This document shows, in pieces, positions 44,132 to 54,761 of a stretch of 64,000 bases of DNA. The position numbers were made by a program, and so were the translations under genes. The stretch spans positions 1-64,000 of the forward strand of contig JAKPPU010000056.1 in the NCBI GenBank assembly GCA_029547185.1. The letters run 5' to 3'. Positions within the stretch are counted from its first letter, which is position 1. Every line of letters begins with the position of its first letter. This DNA comes from Deltaproteobacteria bacterium. GTDB taxonomy: Bacteria > Desulfobacterota > Desulfomonilia > UBA1062. Below the pieces are notes generated by a model. That model was not told where the DNA came from and did not search any database. It saw only the letters and a list, made by a program, of their open reading frames with translations.

Positions 44132-45408
44132 GTGAACCTCCTTAAGCCCTTGTGGCCGATATCTTTTCGATAATGGGCCCCATCGAAGGAGATGAGGGAT
44201 ACGGCACGATAAGCCTTGTCGATGGCGGCCTTCAGATCACCGCCTACCGCGGTCACGCCGAGCACCCTGCCGCCGGAGGTGACGACCTGATTGTCCCGGA
44301 TCCTCGTCCCGGCATGGAAGACCTTCACCCCATCGATTTTGCCGGCATCGCCGAGCCCGGAGATGACCTTGCCCTTTTCGTACGGTCCCGGATAACCTCC
44401 CGACGCCATGACCACGCACACGCTCGGGCCGTCTTCCCAGGCAAGCTCCATGTTCCTGATGCTTCCGCCCTTTGCCGTCTCGTAAAGCACGGGCACGATA
44501 TCGCTCTTCAAGCGCATGAGCAGGGGCTGGGTTTCCGGATCGCCCATGCGGGCGTTGAACTCGAGGACGTACGGTCCTGTTTGAGTCATCATGAGACCGG
44601 CATAGAGCACGCCTTTGTAGGTGATCCCACGCTCTCTCAAGACACGGACGAGGGGATAGAGGATGGTATCGAGGACGCGGCCGTACGCATTCTCGTCGAG
44701 CACGGGCGCAGGGGAATACGCACCCATGCCTCCGGTGTTGGGGCCGAGATCGCCGTCATAGGCCGGCTTGTGGTCCTGGGAAGAGGCCAGCGGCACGATG
44801 TGCTCGCCGTCGCAGATCGCGATGAAGGACGCCTCTTCGCCCACGAGCCGCTCTTCCACCACGATCGAGGCTCCGGCGCTTCCGAAGGCCTTTTCGACAA
44901 GGATCTCGTCGATGGCCGAGCAGGCCTCGTCCGCGCACGAGGTCACGATCACGCCTTTGCCGGCTGCCAGGCCGTCGGCCTTGACAACGGTGGGGAAGCA
45001 GGCTTCCCGGACATAGGCTCGGGCCTTGTCCGCATCGGTGAACACCCCGCAGGCAGCCGTGGGGATGGAGGCCTTCTGCATGACCTCCTTGGCGAAGCTC
45101 TTCGAGCCTTCGAGCTGCGCCCCTCGCTTGTCCGGCCCGAAGATCGCGAGGCTCTCCGCCCGGAAGGCATCCACGATCCCTGCCACCAGCGGGGCTTCGG
45201 GACCCACCACGGTGAGCTCGATGGCATTGTCCTTGACGAACTTCAGGAGCGAGCCGATGTCTTCTGCCGGGATATCCACGCAGATGGCGTCCTCTGCGAT
45301 GCCCCCGTTTCCGGGGGCGCAGAACACCCCATCGACGAGGGGGCTTTGCGCGATCTTCCAGCTCAAGCCGTGCTCCCTGCCGCCTGATCCTACGACGAGG
45401 ACCTTCAT
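44128..45408 (-). CDS. purD: Phosphoribosylamine-glycine ligase PurD
   Basis: 426 residues, ATP-grasp enzyme; joins glycine to phosphoribosylamine. N-terminal KVLVVGSGGREHGLSWKIAQSP, the central VVKADGLAAGKGVIV ATP lid, EERLVGEEASFIAICDG, HKPAYDGDLGPNTGGMGAYSPAP and EFNARMGDPETQ are canonical. Lies between purH (10 bases upstream) and purE, forming a purine operon. Confidence 0.96.
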   Translation of the reverse strand: MKVLVVGSGGREHGLSWKIAQSPLVDGVFCAPGNGGIAEDAICVDIPAEDIGSLLKFVKDNAIELTVVGPEAPLVAGIVDAFRAESLAIFGPDKRGAQLEGSKSFAKEVMQKASIPTAACGVFTDADKARAYVREACFPTVVKADGLAAGKGVIVTSCADEACSAIDEILVEKAFGSAGASIVVEERLVGEEASFIAICDGEHIVPLASSQDHKPAYDGDLGPNTGGMGAYSPAPVLDENAYGRVLDTILYPLVRVLRERGITYKGVLYAGLMMTQTGPYVLEFNARMGDPETQPLLMRLKSDIVPVLYETAKGGSIRNMELAWEDGPSVCVVMASGGYPGPYEKGKVISGLGDAGKIDGVKVFHAGTRIRDNQVVTSGGRVLGVTAVGGDLKAAIDKAYRAVSLISFDGAHYRKDIGHKGLRRFT

Positions 45409-45418
45409 GGGCGCTCTC

Positions 45419-46990
45419 CTAGTGCCTGAAGTGGCGCATGCCGGTGAAGATCATGGCCATATCGTGCTCGTTCGCCGCGTCGATGACCTCCTGATCCCTC
45501 ACAGAACCGCCGGGCTGTACCACGGCTGTGGCGCCCGCATGAGCCGCCTCGTCGATCCCGTCGCGGAACGGGAAGAAGGCATCGGAGGCAACCACCGAGC
45601 CTTTCGTGGAAAGGCCAGCGTTGGCGGCCTTCAAAATGGCGAGCTTCGAGGAATCGACTCGGCTCATCTGGCCTGCACCCACGCCGATGAGCTGGTCCTT
45701 CGTCGCGTAGATGACCGCGTTGGACTTGACGTACTTGACGATCTTCCAGGCAAACTTGAGCGCCTCCATCTCGTCTTTCGAGGGAGCGCGCTTCGTGACC
45801 ACCTTGGCCTTCTCGAGATCGACGTCTCCGAGGTCGCGGTCCTGGAGCAGGAGGCCGCCGACGACCCGGCGGGTGAAAAGGAGAGGCTTCTTCGCCGACC
45901 TTCCCTGGGAGATCTCGGGCACCCTGAGGAGCCGGATGTTCTTCTTCTGGGTGAGGATGTCGAGTGCCTCTTTCGTGTAGTCGGGCGCGATGACCACCTC
46001 GGTGAAGACGTCGCCTATGGCCCGCGCGGTATCGGCATCCATGGTCCTGTTCAGACCCACGATCCCGCCGAAGGCCGAGGTCGCATCAACGTTGAAGGCA
46101 TTCCTATAAGCCTCTGCGAGCGATTTTTCGGACTGGGCAGCCCCGCAGGGATTCGAATGCTTGAGGATCACGCACGCGGGCTTTTCGAACTCCATAATGA
46201 GATCGAGAGCGGCATCGGCGTCCATGATGTTGTTGTAGGAGAGCTCCTTTCCCCAGAGCTGTTCGGCATTCGAGAGCGAAGGCTGGTTCACGGAGATATC
46301 GCTGTAGAAGGCGGCCTTCTGATGGGGATTCTCGCCGTAGCGCATGACCTGTCTGCGTTTGTACTGGGCCGTATAGGTGAGCGGGAACTCCGATTCTTCG
46401 ATGTCTAAGGACTGCAGGTAGTTCGAGATGGCCGCATCGTAGCGGGCAGTCAGGGAGAAGGCGTTCCGGGCGAGTTCGAAGTTGGTCTTCTCGCTCACGG
46501 AGCCGCCGGTGCTCTTCATCTCCTCGATGATTTTCCCGTAGTCGGCAGGGTCGGTGACCACGGTGACAAACCGGTAGTTCTTTGATGCCGCCCGCACCAT
46601 GGCAGGGCCGCCGATATCGATGTTCTCGATGGCGTGCTCGAGCGAAGCGCCTTTTGCGACCGTATCCTCGAACCGGTACAGGTTGACCACGAGCATGTCG
46701 ATGGGCTTGATGCCCTCCTTTTTCATGGCTTCGAGGTGCTCGGGGTTGTCTCTCATGGCGAGCATCCCGCCGTGAACCTTGGGATGAAGCGTCTTCAAGC
46801 GGCCGTCCATCATCTCCGGGAATCCGGTATAGTCCGAGATGTCGACGACGCTGATGCCGCTCTCCCGCAGGACCCTGGCCGTGCCCCCGGTCGAGATGAT
46901 TTCTACGCCGAAGGATGCAAGCTGTTTAATAAAATCAACAAGTCCCCCCTTATCGGTAACACTGACCAATGCACGTTCAATTTTCGGCAT
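45419..46990 (-). CDS. purH: Bifunctional AICAR transformylase / IMP cyclohydrolase PurH
   Basis: 523 residues, ATG preceded by AAAGGAGTTTTT. The last two steps of IMP synthesis. Residues 1-190: IMP cyclohydrolase, methylglyoxal-synthase-like fold (ERALVSVTDKGGLVDFIKQLASFGVEIISTGGTA; TLHPKVHGGMLAMRDN). The rest is AICAR formyltransferase with RYGENPHQKAAFY, VILKHSNPCGAA, and C-terminal DAFFPFRDGIDEAAHAGATAVVQPGGSVRD. Complete; heads purH-purD-purE-tsaC. Confidence 0.96.
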   Translation of the reverse strand: MPKIERALVSVTDKGGLVDFIKQLASFGVEIISTGGTARVLRESGISVVDISDYTGFPEMMDGRLKTLHPKVHGGMLAMRDNPEHLEAMKKEGIKPIDMLVVNLYRFEDTVAKGASLEHAIENIDIGGPAMVRAASKNYRFVTVVTDPADYGKIIEEMKSTGGSVSEKTNFELARNAFSLTARYDAAISNYLQSLDIEESEFPLTYTAQYKRRQVMRYGENPHQKAAFYSDISVNQPSLSNAEQLWGKELSYNNIMDADAALDLIMEFEKPACVILKHSNPCGAAQSEKSLAEAYRNAFNVDATSAFGGIVGLNRTMDADTARAIGDVFTEVVIAPDYTKEALDILTQKKNIRLLRVPEISQGRSAKKPLLFTRRVVGGLLLQDRDLGDVDLEKAKVVTKRAPSKDEMEALKFAWKIVKYVKSNAVIYATKDQLIGVGAGQMSRVDSSKLAILKAANAGLSTKGSVVASDAFFPFRDGIDEAAHAGATAVVQPGGSVRDQEVIDAANEHDMAMIFTGMRHFRH

Positions 46991-47048
46991 AAAAACTCCT
47001 TTCGTAAGATGTATTCAAAAGAGAGTAACAGGCAAGTTCAAAATGAAA

Positions 47049-47636
47049 TTAATTGTTCCGTGCCCCGTTAAACCCCACCCTTTGCATGTAATACCAGGTA
47101 AGAAACGGAACCATTCTCTCGAACAGCCCCATATCGAGATAACCGATGTGCTCCATGTGGTTCTTCACCTCCGCTCCGGAGATGTCACCGGAGATCATCC
47201 CGTCCCTCAGGCGGGTGATGCGGAAGTACAGACTGTCTCTCATGGAGGCGTCTTCCACGTAAGCGGAGACATACCGGCTCATTTCCGCAAACAGGCTTTC
47301 CATGTCCATGAGCCCGGGCGTGCTCGTACTCTCGGACTCGAGCTCGTCGATGAGCGAGGAGAGGAACGACCTCGCGTCCTCGAGGCCCAGCCGGTAGGTC
47401 TCTTCAACCACGATCTCGTTGTACTCTTCCATGAATGAGGTGCTGAACTCGATGGAGTGAAACTCGTGCACGTACGGATGGTCCTCGCCCAGGATTTTCG
47501 TGAGAAGAGAGTCCGCCTTATCCTTCCACTCGACGGAAGGCTCCCTCTCGAGCTGATCTGCCAGCAGGCTGCTCACCTCATCGAACAGGTCCCTGATGAG
47601 ATCTATGTACTTGCCGATGCACCGGTTCTTTTTCAT
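47049..47636 (-). CDS. Hypothetical protein upstream of purH
   Basis: 195 residues, acidic and largely helical by eye (ELESE, EEYNEIVVEETYRLGLEDARSFL), no cysteine-rich motif beyond C6, no membrane segment. Ends KNHMEHIGYLDMGLFERMVPFLTWYYMQRVGFNG. I do not recognise a family. It lies 58 bases upstream of purH on the same strand and could be co-transcribed. The start has no visible ribosome binding site; a TTGACC and a TATGAT element sit just before the ATG, so leaderless translation is possible. Confidence 0.6.
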   Translation of the reverse strand: MKKNRCIGKYIDLIRDLFDEVSSLLADQLEREPSVEWKDKADSLLTKILGEDHPYVHEFHSIEFSTSFMEEYNEIVVEETYRLGLEDARSFLSSLIDELESESTSTPGLMDMESLFAEMSRYVSAYVEDASMRDSLYFRITRLRDGMISGDISGAEVKNHMEHIGYLDMGLFERMVPFLTWYYMQRVGFNGARNN

Positions 47637-47711
47637 GAAAGCATCATAACACAGCGATATGGGATATGGTCAAGCCTGTTCATATGGTCACCTTTATGTT
47701 AATACTATTTC

Positions 47712-48398
47712 ATGTGCCATGCAGATATTCAGAACATGCTTCACGACAGGGCTGAACTGAAGAGGCATATCGCAGACGTCCTGGGCTCAAGAGAGCGAAG
47801 GATCATTCCCCGGGATAATCTCCGTGAATCGGCGGTCCTCGTACCTTTGAGCTGGGATGGAGACGATCCTTTCCTGCTCGTCACAAAGCGCTCGATGAGC
47901 GTGGAGCACCATAAGGGGGAGATCTCCTTCCCCGGAGGAAGGGCTGAAGAAAGTGATGAGAGCCTCGTCTTCACGGCCTTACGGGAGGCGGAAGAGGAGA
48001 TCGGGCTTAAACCCAAGGATGTGGAGGTCCTCGGGTTGCTCGATGACCACATCTCCATTGTCGGCTACCATATCACTCCCGTCGTGGGCGTGGTTCCGTG
48101 CCCCTACGAATTCACGATCAATTCCGAATCCGAGACCTTGCTCTTCGTTTCCCTCGCGAGTGCGCTCCAGGACACGGTCTGGATGGCGGAAGAGACGAGC
48201 TTCATGGGGAAAGGCATCCATATTTATTACCTCCAGATCGATGGAGGGGTGATCTGGGGAGCAACCGCGAGGATCCTCAAGCACTTCGTCGATCTCATTG
48301 CCGGGAGAACCATTCCCTTCGGTGAAGTCTCGCCCGAGGCAAAGGCCTGGGTAAAGGGCCTCCTCACCATGCAGGCCGGCTACCGGCTTAATGTATAG
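47712..48398 (+). CDS. Nudix hydrolase, CoA pyrophosphatase type
   Basis: 228 residues. Nudix box GEISFPGGRAEESDESLVFTALREAEEEIG is close to the canonical GX5EX7REUXEEXGU. The preceding SVEHHKGEISFPGG and the LREAEEEIGL neighbourhood, together with FLLVTKRS upstream, match the NudL/CoA diphosphatase subgroup, which cleaves CoA or acyl-CoA to 4'-phosphopantetheine and 3',5'-ADP. Starts at ATG 47712 without a clear ribosome binding site (next ATG 47736). Divergent from the hypothetical gene and convergent with purC. Confidence 0.85.
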   Translation: MCHADIQNMLHDRAELKRHIADVLGSRERRIIPRDNLRESAVLVPLSWDGDDPFLLVTKRSMSVEHHKGEISFPGGRAEESDESLVFTALREAEEEIGLKPKDVEVLGLLDDHISIVGYHITPVVGVVPCPYEFTINSESETLLFVSLASALQDTVWMAEETSFMGKGIHIYYLQIDGGVIWGATARILKHFVDLIAGRTIPFGEVSPEAKAWVKGLLTMQAGYRLNV

Positions 48399-48407
48399 AT
48401 CCCCGTT

Positions 48408-49301
48408 TTACCTCGATATGGATCTTCCCGTCAAAATCTCGTAGGCGGAGAGATACTTCTGCGATGTCTTCCGGATGACCTCTTCGGGAAGCTTCGGCCC
48501 GGGCGGTGTCTTATCCCAGTTGAGGGTTTCCAGGTAATCTCTCACGAACTGCTTGTCGAAGCTCGGCTGCGGACCTCCGGGCTTGTATGCCTCTTTTGGC
48601 CAGAACCGGGATGAATCTGGGGTGAGAGCCTCGTCTATGAAAACGAGCTCGCCGTCGATGAGGCCGAACTCGAACTTCGTGTCCGCAATGATGATTCCCT
48701 TCTCGAGGGCGTCCTCCGAAGCCATGGTGTAGATCGCCAGGGAAACGTCACGAACCTGCTCCATGAGGCTTTCTCCCACGAGCTCCTTTGCCTGATCGAG
48801 ACTGATGTTGAGATCGTGCTGGCCCTGCTCGGCCTTGGTCGACGGGGTGAAGACAGGCTCGGGAAGCTTATCGGATTCCTTGAGCCCCTTGGGAAGGGTG
48901 ATGCCGGATAAGGAGCCCTTCTCGCGGTACTCCTTCCATCCCGACCCTGAGATGTAACCTCGCACGATGCACTCGACGGGAAGGGGCTTTGCCTTTTTCA
49001 CCAGCACGGACCTCCCCTTGAGCCTGGCGTCTCCTTTGAAAGGATCAGGATACCTGTTCACATCGGAGGTTACGATGTGGTTGTCTATGAGATGAGAGGT
49101 CTTTCTGAACCAGAAGAGCGAGATCTGATTCAATACGTGGCCCTTCAAGGGAATCGGATCGGGCAGGACGACATCGAAGGCCGAGATCCTGTCTGTCGTC
49201 ACCATGAGGAGGTGATCCTTGTCCGCCTCGAATATCTCGCGCACTTTTCCGCTGACGAGCTTTTTGCCGCCGGGGATCGTATAGTCGGCAAGGTTCTCCA
49301 T
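48408..49301 (-). CDS. purC: SAICAR synthase PurC
   Basis: 297 residues from the ATG preceded by CGAGAGGAGAGTCT; an open extension upstream lacks similarity. Adds aspartate to CAIR. Long (yeast-like) form with [77 protein letters not shown] and [31 protein letters not shown]. Separated from the other pur genes by a plus-strand Nudix gene, divergent from threonine synthase. Confidence 0.96.
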   Translation of the reverse strand: MENLADYTIPGGKKLVSGKVREIFEADKDHLLMVTTDRISAFDVVLPDPIPLKGHVLNQISLFWFRKTSHLIDNHIVTSDVNRYPDPFKGDARLKGRSVLVKKAKPLPVECIVRGYISGSGWKEYREKGSLSGITLPKGLKESDKLPEPVFTPSTKAEQGQHDLNISLDQAKELVGESLMEQVRDVSLAIYTMASEDALEKGIIIADTKFEFGLIDGELVFIDEALTPDSSRFWPKEAYKPGGPQPSFDKQFVRDYLETLNWDKTPPGPKLPEEVIRKTSQKYLSAYEILTGRSISR

Positions 49302-49453
49302 AGACTCTCCTCTCGAGGAAAAAAATAGACGGTAAGGATGCCAAAAAAGTATTGAAAAAGTCAATAGCCTATTATACATTGACGACCTTTGGAAAGGACT
49401 TGAATGCAGATTTTGCGTCTGTATTCAAAGGCAGAAGCTGCGACGAGGCAGAG

Positions 49454-50836
49454 ATGACGGATGCGAACATGTCCGAAGTTCAGGGAAAGCTGGTTTACTC
49501 ATGCATAGGGTGCGGAGCACACTATGACATCTACGATTTCGTCTACACCTGCCCCGAGTGCAGATCGCTTCTCAAAATAGAAAACCTGAACTTCGATCGA
49601 TATAGAGATATCCCTCCGGAGAGATGGAAGGAGATCTTTGATTCGCGGAAAAACACCACCTTGCCCGAGCTTTCCGGCATCTTCCGCTTTCACGAGCTGA
49701 TCCTGCCCATTGTTCCCCTCGAGGACATCATCTATCTGGGAGAGGGTCAGACCCCCATCGTGAAAGCCAACCCGGAGTTGAGCGATTGGGCAGGGGCGCC
49801 GTTTCTCGTCAAGAACGACGGGCTCAACCCGTCGGCGAGCTTCAAGGACCGCGGAATGGCCTCGGCCACAAGCTTTCTGAATCATGCCATCCGAGCCAGG
49901 AACCTCGACGACGTGCTCGGCATCTGCGCCTCGACCGGCGATACGTCGGCTGCGGCTGCCCTTTACTTGAGCTACCTTCCAAAGGCGAAGGTCAAGGCAG
50001 TCGTCCTTCTTCCCAAGGGGAAGGTCACGCCGGCGCAGCTTTCCCAGCCGCTGGGGTCAGGGGCCCAGGTGATCGAGATGCCGGGTGTATTCGACGACTG
50101 CATGCGCGTCGTTGAGGAGCTTGCCCAGAACTACCACGTCTTTCTCCTCAATTCGAAAAATCCGGTGAGGATCCTGGGGCAGAAGTCGTACGCATACGAA
50201 GTCGCCCAGCAGCTGAGCTGGGATACCGGGGACCTGGTGGTGGTGGTTCCCATCGGGAATGCGGGAAACATCACGGCGATCATGGAGGGATTCATCGACC
50301 TCCACGAACTCGGCATCATAAGGGCCCTGCCCACGATCCTCGGTGTGCAGAGCCATCACGCCGACCCCATCACGCGCTGGCGGGCCACCGGAACGTATAC
50401 GCCGCTCAAGGTAAGCCCTTCGGTCGCCCAGGCAGCCATGATCGGAGACCCGGTTTCATTCCCCAAGGTCAAGAAGCTCGTGGAGAACCACTACAACGAT
50501 CTGTTCCATGTCGTGTCCGTGACCGAGACCGAGATCATGGAAGGCATGCTCACTTCGAACCGGCACGGCCACGTCGTGTGCACCCAGGGAGGAGAATCCG
50601 TCGCCGGGTTGAAGAAGGCCCTCGAAGAAGGCATCGTCAAGAAGACGAGCAGGTTCGTCCTGGATTCAACCTCTCACCAGCTCAAGTTCGCGCTGTTCCA
50701 GCAGATGTATTTCGAAGACGCGTTCGGCCCGGAATATGGAATCGTCACCAAGGACTGCCTGAAAAGCAAGCCTGTTTCCCTGGATGCAAGCGCGCATACG
50801 ATAGCCCAGTACCTCGGGTTGAAAAAGAAGGGGTAG
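49454..50836 (+). CDS. thrC: Threonine synthase with N-terminal zinc ribbon
   Basis: 460 residues from ATG at 49454 (CGAGGCAGAG upstream). The frame is open from a TTG at 49352 but without similarity, and another ATG at 49469 is possible. CIGC and CPEC (C17, C20, C33, C36) form a zinc ribbon seen in many archaeal-type threonine synthases; the PLP lysine lies in NPSASFKDRGMA, the glycine loop in VVPIGNAGN. Converts O-phosphohomoserine to threonine. Followed by metK after about 180 bases. Confidence 0.9.
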   Translation: MTDANMSEVQGKLVYSCIGCGAHYDIYDFVYTCPECRSLLKIENLNFDRYRDIPPERWKEIFDSRKNTTLPELSGIFRFHELILPIVPLEDIIYLGEGQTPIVKANPELSDWAGAPFLVKNDGLNPSASFKDRGMASATSFLNHAIRARNLDDVLGICASTGDTSAAAALYLSYLPKAKVKAVVLLPKGKVTPAQLSQPLGSGAQVIEMPGVFDDCMRVVEELAQNYHVFLLNSKNPVRILGQKSYAYEVAQQLSWDTGDLVVVVPIGNAGNITAIMEGFIDLHELGIIRALPTILGVQSHHADPITRWRATGTYTPLKVSPSVAQAAMIGDPVSFPKVKKLVENHYNDLFHVVSVTETEIMEGMLTSNRHGHVVCTQGGESVAGLKKALEEGIVKKTSRFVLDSTSHQLKFALFQQMYFEDAFGPEYGIVTKDCLKSKPVSLDASAHTIAQYLGLKKKG

Positions 50837-50938
50837 GGCATGAAAGAGAACGATCTCGTGGGAAAGAACGGCAGGCGCTCCTGCCATCAGAGAAAATGCT
50901 TAAGGTTTTCGAGGCATTATGTGTGTCCGGATATACCG

Positions 50939-50967
50939 TTGGACTTTGCACGATTGTGGTATATATC
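50939..50967 (+). promoter_or_regulatory. Possible sigma-70 promoter upstream of metK
   Basis: TTGGAC (50939-50944) and TATATC (50962-50967) with a 17-base spacer, 50 bases before the metK start. Each box has four or five consensus matches. I found no SAM- or SAH-riboswitch pattern in this leader. Confidence 0.4.
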
Positions 50968-51017
50968 AAGGTATCATTTCGCATGAACTGAATAAAGACC
51001 GCTAGGAGGAGCAATTC

Positions 51018-52180
51018 ATGTCAAACAGGAATTTTTTGTTTTCATCCGAGTCCGTCACCGAAGGCCATCCCGATAAGGTTGCCGACAACATCTCTGATGC
51101 GATACTCGATGAAATAATCGCACATGATAAGAATGCCCATGTGGCCTGCGAAACCATGGTGACGACCGGCCTTGCCATCGTTTCAGGAGAGATAACGACA
51201 ACGCACACCTTCGATGTCCAGAGGGCAGTGCGCCAGACCATAAAAGATATCGGATACACCGAAGACAGCATGGGATTCAGCTGGAATACCTGCGGCGTCA
51301 TGGTAACCCTTGACCGCCAGTCTCCGGACATCAATCAGGGCGTTGAAGAAACCGGCGTGCATGAGCAGGGAGCAGGCGACCAGGGAATGATGTTCGGATA
51401 TGCTTGTGACGAGACCGATGTCCTGATGCCGGCCCCGATCTACTATGCGCAGCGCCTCACCAAGGGTCTCGCCGATGTCAGGAAGAGCAATATCCTGGAA
51501 TTCCTGAGACCGGACGGCAAATCACAGGTGACGGTAGAGTATGAAGAAGGCAGGCCCAAGAGGGTGGATGCCGTGGTCATCGCTGCCCAGCACAGCGAGG
51601 ACGTGGACAACGCTACCCTCACCGAGGGGATCATGGAAGAAGTCATCAAGAAGCAGATTCCTGCAGACATGCTCGACAGCAGAACCAAATACTTCATCAA
51701 TGCCACAGGCCGGTTCGTGCTCGGCGGCCCCCATGCCGACTGCGGACTCACCGGACGCAAGATTATCGTTGACACCTACGGCGGCTTTGCAAGCCACGGC
51801 GGAGGGGCCTTCTCCGGCAAAGACCCTTCGAAGGTCGACCGCTCGGCCGCCTATATGGCCCGATACGTGGCAAAGAACATCGTGGCTTCCGGCCTGGCAA
51901 AATGCTGCGTCGTACAGCTTGCCTATGCCATCGGCGTGGCGGAGCCGGTATCGATAATGATCAACACTCAGGGCACAGGCGTCATCGACGATAATAAGCT
52001 GGCCAAGGTCGTGGGGGAGGTATTCCCCTTGAAGCCCAAGGGAATCATCCAGAAGCTCGACCTCCTGCGTCCAATCTTCAAGAAGACGGCTGCATACGGC
52101 CACTTTGGCAGAACAGAGCCTGAATTTACCTGGGAAAAGACCGACATGGTCGATCAACTCAAGGAAAAGGCAGGTGTGTA

Positions 52181-52181
<1 letters not shown>
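51018..52181 (+). CDS. metK: S-adenosylmethionine synthase
   Basis: 387 residues, ATG preceded by AGGAGGAGCAATTC. Makes SAM from methionine and [27 protein letters not shown] opens the protein; [33 protein letters not shown] and [19 protein letters not shown] are the conserved substrate and phosphate loops. The TAA stop shares one base with the ahcY ATG (TAATG), so the two enzymes of the methyl cycle are translationally coupled. Confidence 0.97.
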
Positions 52182-53629
<1,448 letters not shown>

Positions 53630-53649
53630 TTAAAGATCTCAACGAACAG

Positions 53650-53689
53650 GGTCCGGTCCATGCGGATGAAAAGCAGGGCCGGCCTTTTT
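53650..53689 (+). terminator. Probable terminator after ahcY
   Basis: GGTCC repeats at 53650-53659 can pair with GGGCC-GGCC at 53676-53684 using G-U pairs and a one-base bulge, followed by five T residues. Weaker stem than the GAPDH terminator. Confidence 0.45.
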
Positions 53690-53699
53690 GCATTCTCAA

Positions 53700-54536
53700 T
53701 CAAACGTGAGCATCGAGCCAGGTGTGGAGATCTGCGAGCACCTTGGCACGGTCCGGGGGGAGCTCGTTGTACACCTCGTGCTTGAGGCCGATGTAGCGTT
53801 TGAACGTCTTGTCCGCCGATCCGAGAGCATCGAAGAGCTCTTTCTGACCCGAAAAGGAGGTATCGATCGAGCCGAACTGGATGAGCACGGGTACCTCAAT
53901 CCTGCCCGCGTTCGAGGCGCCGATGGCGAGGTAGGTGTTCATCTGCTCGGCAAGCCTCGGCGTGATCACGTCAAAGACGAGAGGATCGGCGATATAAGCC
54001 TTTACGACATCCGTATCCCGGGAGATGAACTCGGGAGGCAGCGGGGATTTCACATGGATCTTCGGAAGGATTCTCGACAGGACCCTGGTGGCAATGAGAA
54101 TGGGCTTGCCGATCTCGGGCCCCGGTGCTGATCCCGTTCCCGAGAGGATGAGCCCGTGCAGCCCTTCGGGGTACTGCTCGACGAGGTTCATGGCGATGAG
54201 GCTCCCCATCGAGTGGCCGAGGACGAAGGAAGGGACGCCGGGGAGGGCTTTCAGGATCACTTCCCTGCGGAACTGCCGCTGATCGTCGATGAACTCCTGG
54301 AAGCTGTTCACATATGCCCGCCGTCCGTCGCTCCTTCCGTGTCCCCGGTGGTCGGTCCCGAACAGCGCATACCCGGCGGGCACAAGCTCGTTCACGACAA
54401 AGGCATACCGGTCGATGTGTTCGGCATATCCATGGATCACCTGGAGGGCGGCCTTGGGCGTGCCGTCGGGCAGCCATGCCTTCCAGTAGAGAGACAGGCC
54501 GTCAACGGTCTTTATCTTTCCGGTTTCAGTTTTCAT
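53700..54536 (-). CDS. Alpha/beta hydrolase, monoacylglycerol lipase / lysophospholipase-like
   Basis: 278 residues from the ATG preceded by AGGAGGCTATTC; an ATG six codons upstream lacks a site. Nucleophile elbow GHSMGS (about residue 113), QVIHGYAEHIDRY oxyanion region, DHRGHGRSDG, catalytic Asp and His in FGSIDTSFSG and GLKHEVYNE. This is the Hydrolase_4 subgroup (PldB-like), acting on monoacylglycerols or lysophospholipids. No signal peptide. Convergent with ahcY. Confidence 0.88.
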   Translation of the reverse strand: MKTETGKIKTVDGLSLYWKAWLPDGTPKAALQVIHGYAEHIDRYAFVVNELVPAGYALFGTDHRGHGRSDGRRAYVNSFQEFIDDQRQFRREVILKALPGVPSFVLGHSMGSLIAMNLVEQYPEGLHGLILSGTGSAPGPEIGKPILIATRVLSRILPKIHVKSPLPPEFISRDTDVVKAYIADPLVFDVITPRLAEQMNTYLAIGASNAGRIEVPVLIQFGSIDTSFSGQKELFDALGSADKTFKRYIGLKHEVYNELPPDRAKVLADLHTWLDAHV

Positions 54537-54668
54537 GAATAGCCTCCTGTTCACTATATTTCATATACACGAGTGTGATATTGTCATAAAGAGTGCCCGA
54601 GCACAACCGCCATTTGCCCGAAAGGGTCCTTCAGGTACTCCAAGACCGGTCATTCTCACGAAGATCTG

Positions 54669-54697
54669 TTGACAGACGCCGTCATTAGCGTTATAAG
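54669..54697 (+). promoter_or_regulatory. Sigma-70 promoter of the acyl-CoA dehydrogenase gene
   Basis: TTGACA at 54669-54674 and TATAAG at 54692-54697 with a 17-base spacer: eleven of twelve consensus bases. The start codon is at 54762. Confidence 0.75.
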
Positions 54698-54698
54698 A

Positions 54699-54714
54699 AT
54701 GAATGCTCATTCAT
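54699..54714. promoter_or_regulatory. FadR(TetR)-like operator overlapping the transcription start
   Basis: ATGAATG-CT-CATTCAT has perfect 7-bp arms and begins two bases after the -10 box, exactly where a repressor would block initiation. The core TGAATG..CATTCA resembles operators of TetR-family fatty-acid regulators such as Bacillus FadR, which release DNA on binding long-chain acyl-CoA. No regulator gene is adjacent. Confidence 0.6.
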
Positions 54715-54761
54715 AAAAAAGGGTTAACGAGTGTCAAGACAATCCAAGTAAGGAGGGTATT

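Noticed and set aside
50837-51017. SAM or SAH riboswitch before metK-ahcY
   Set aside because: I looked for the kink-turn/GA-rich SAM-I pattern and the SAH core and saw neither; the leader has an ordinary promoter-like pair only.
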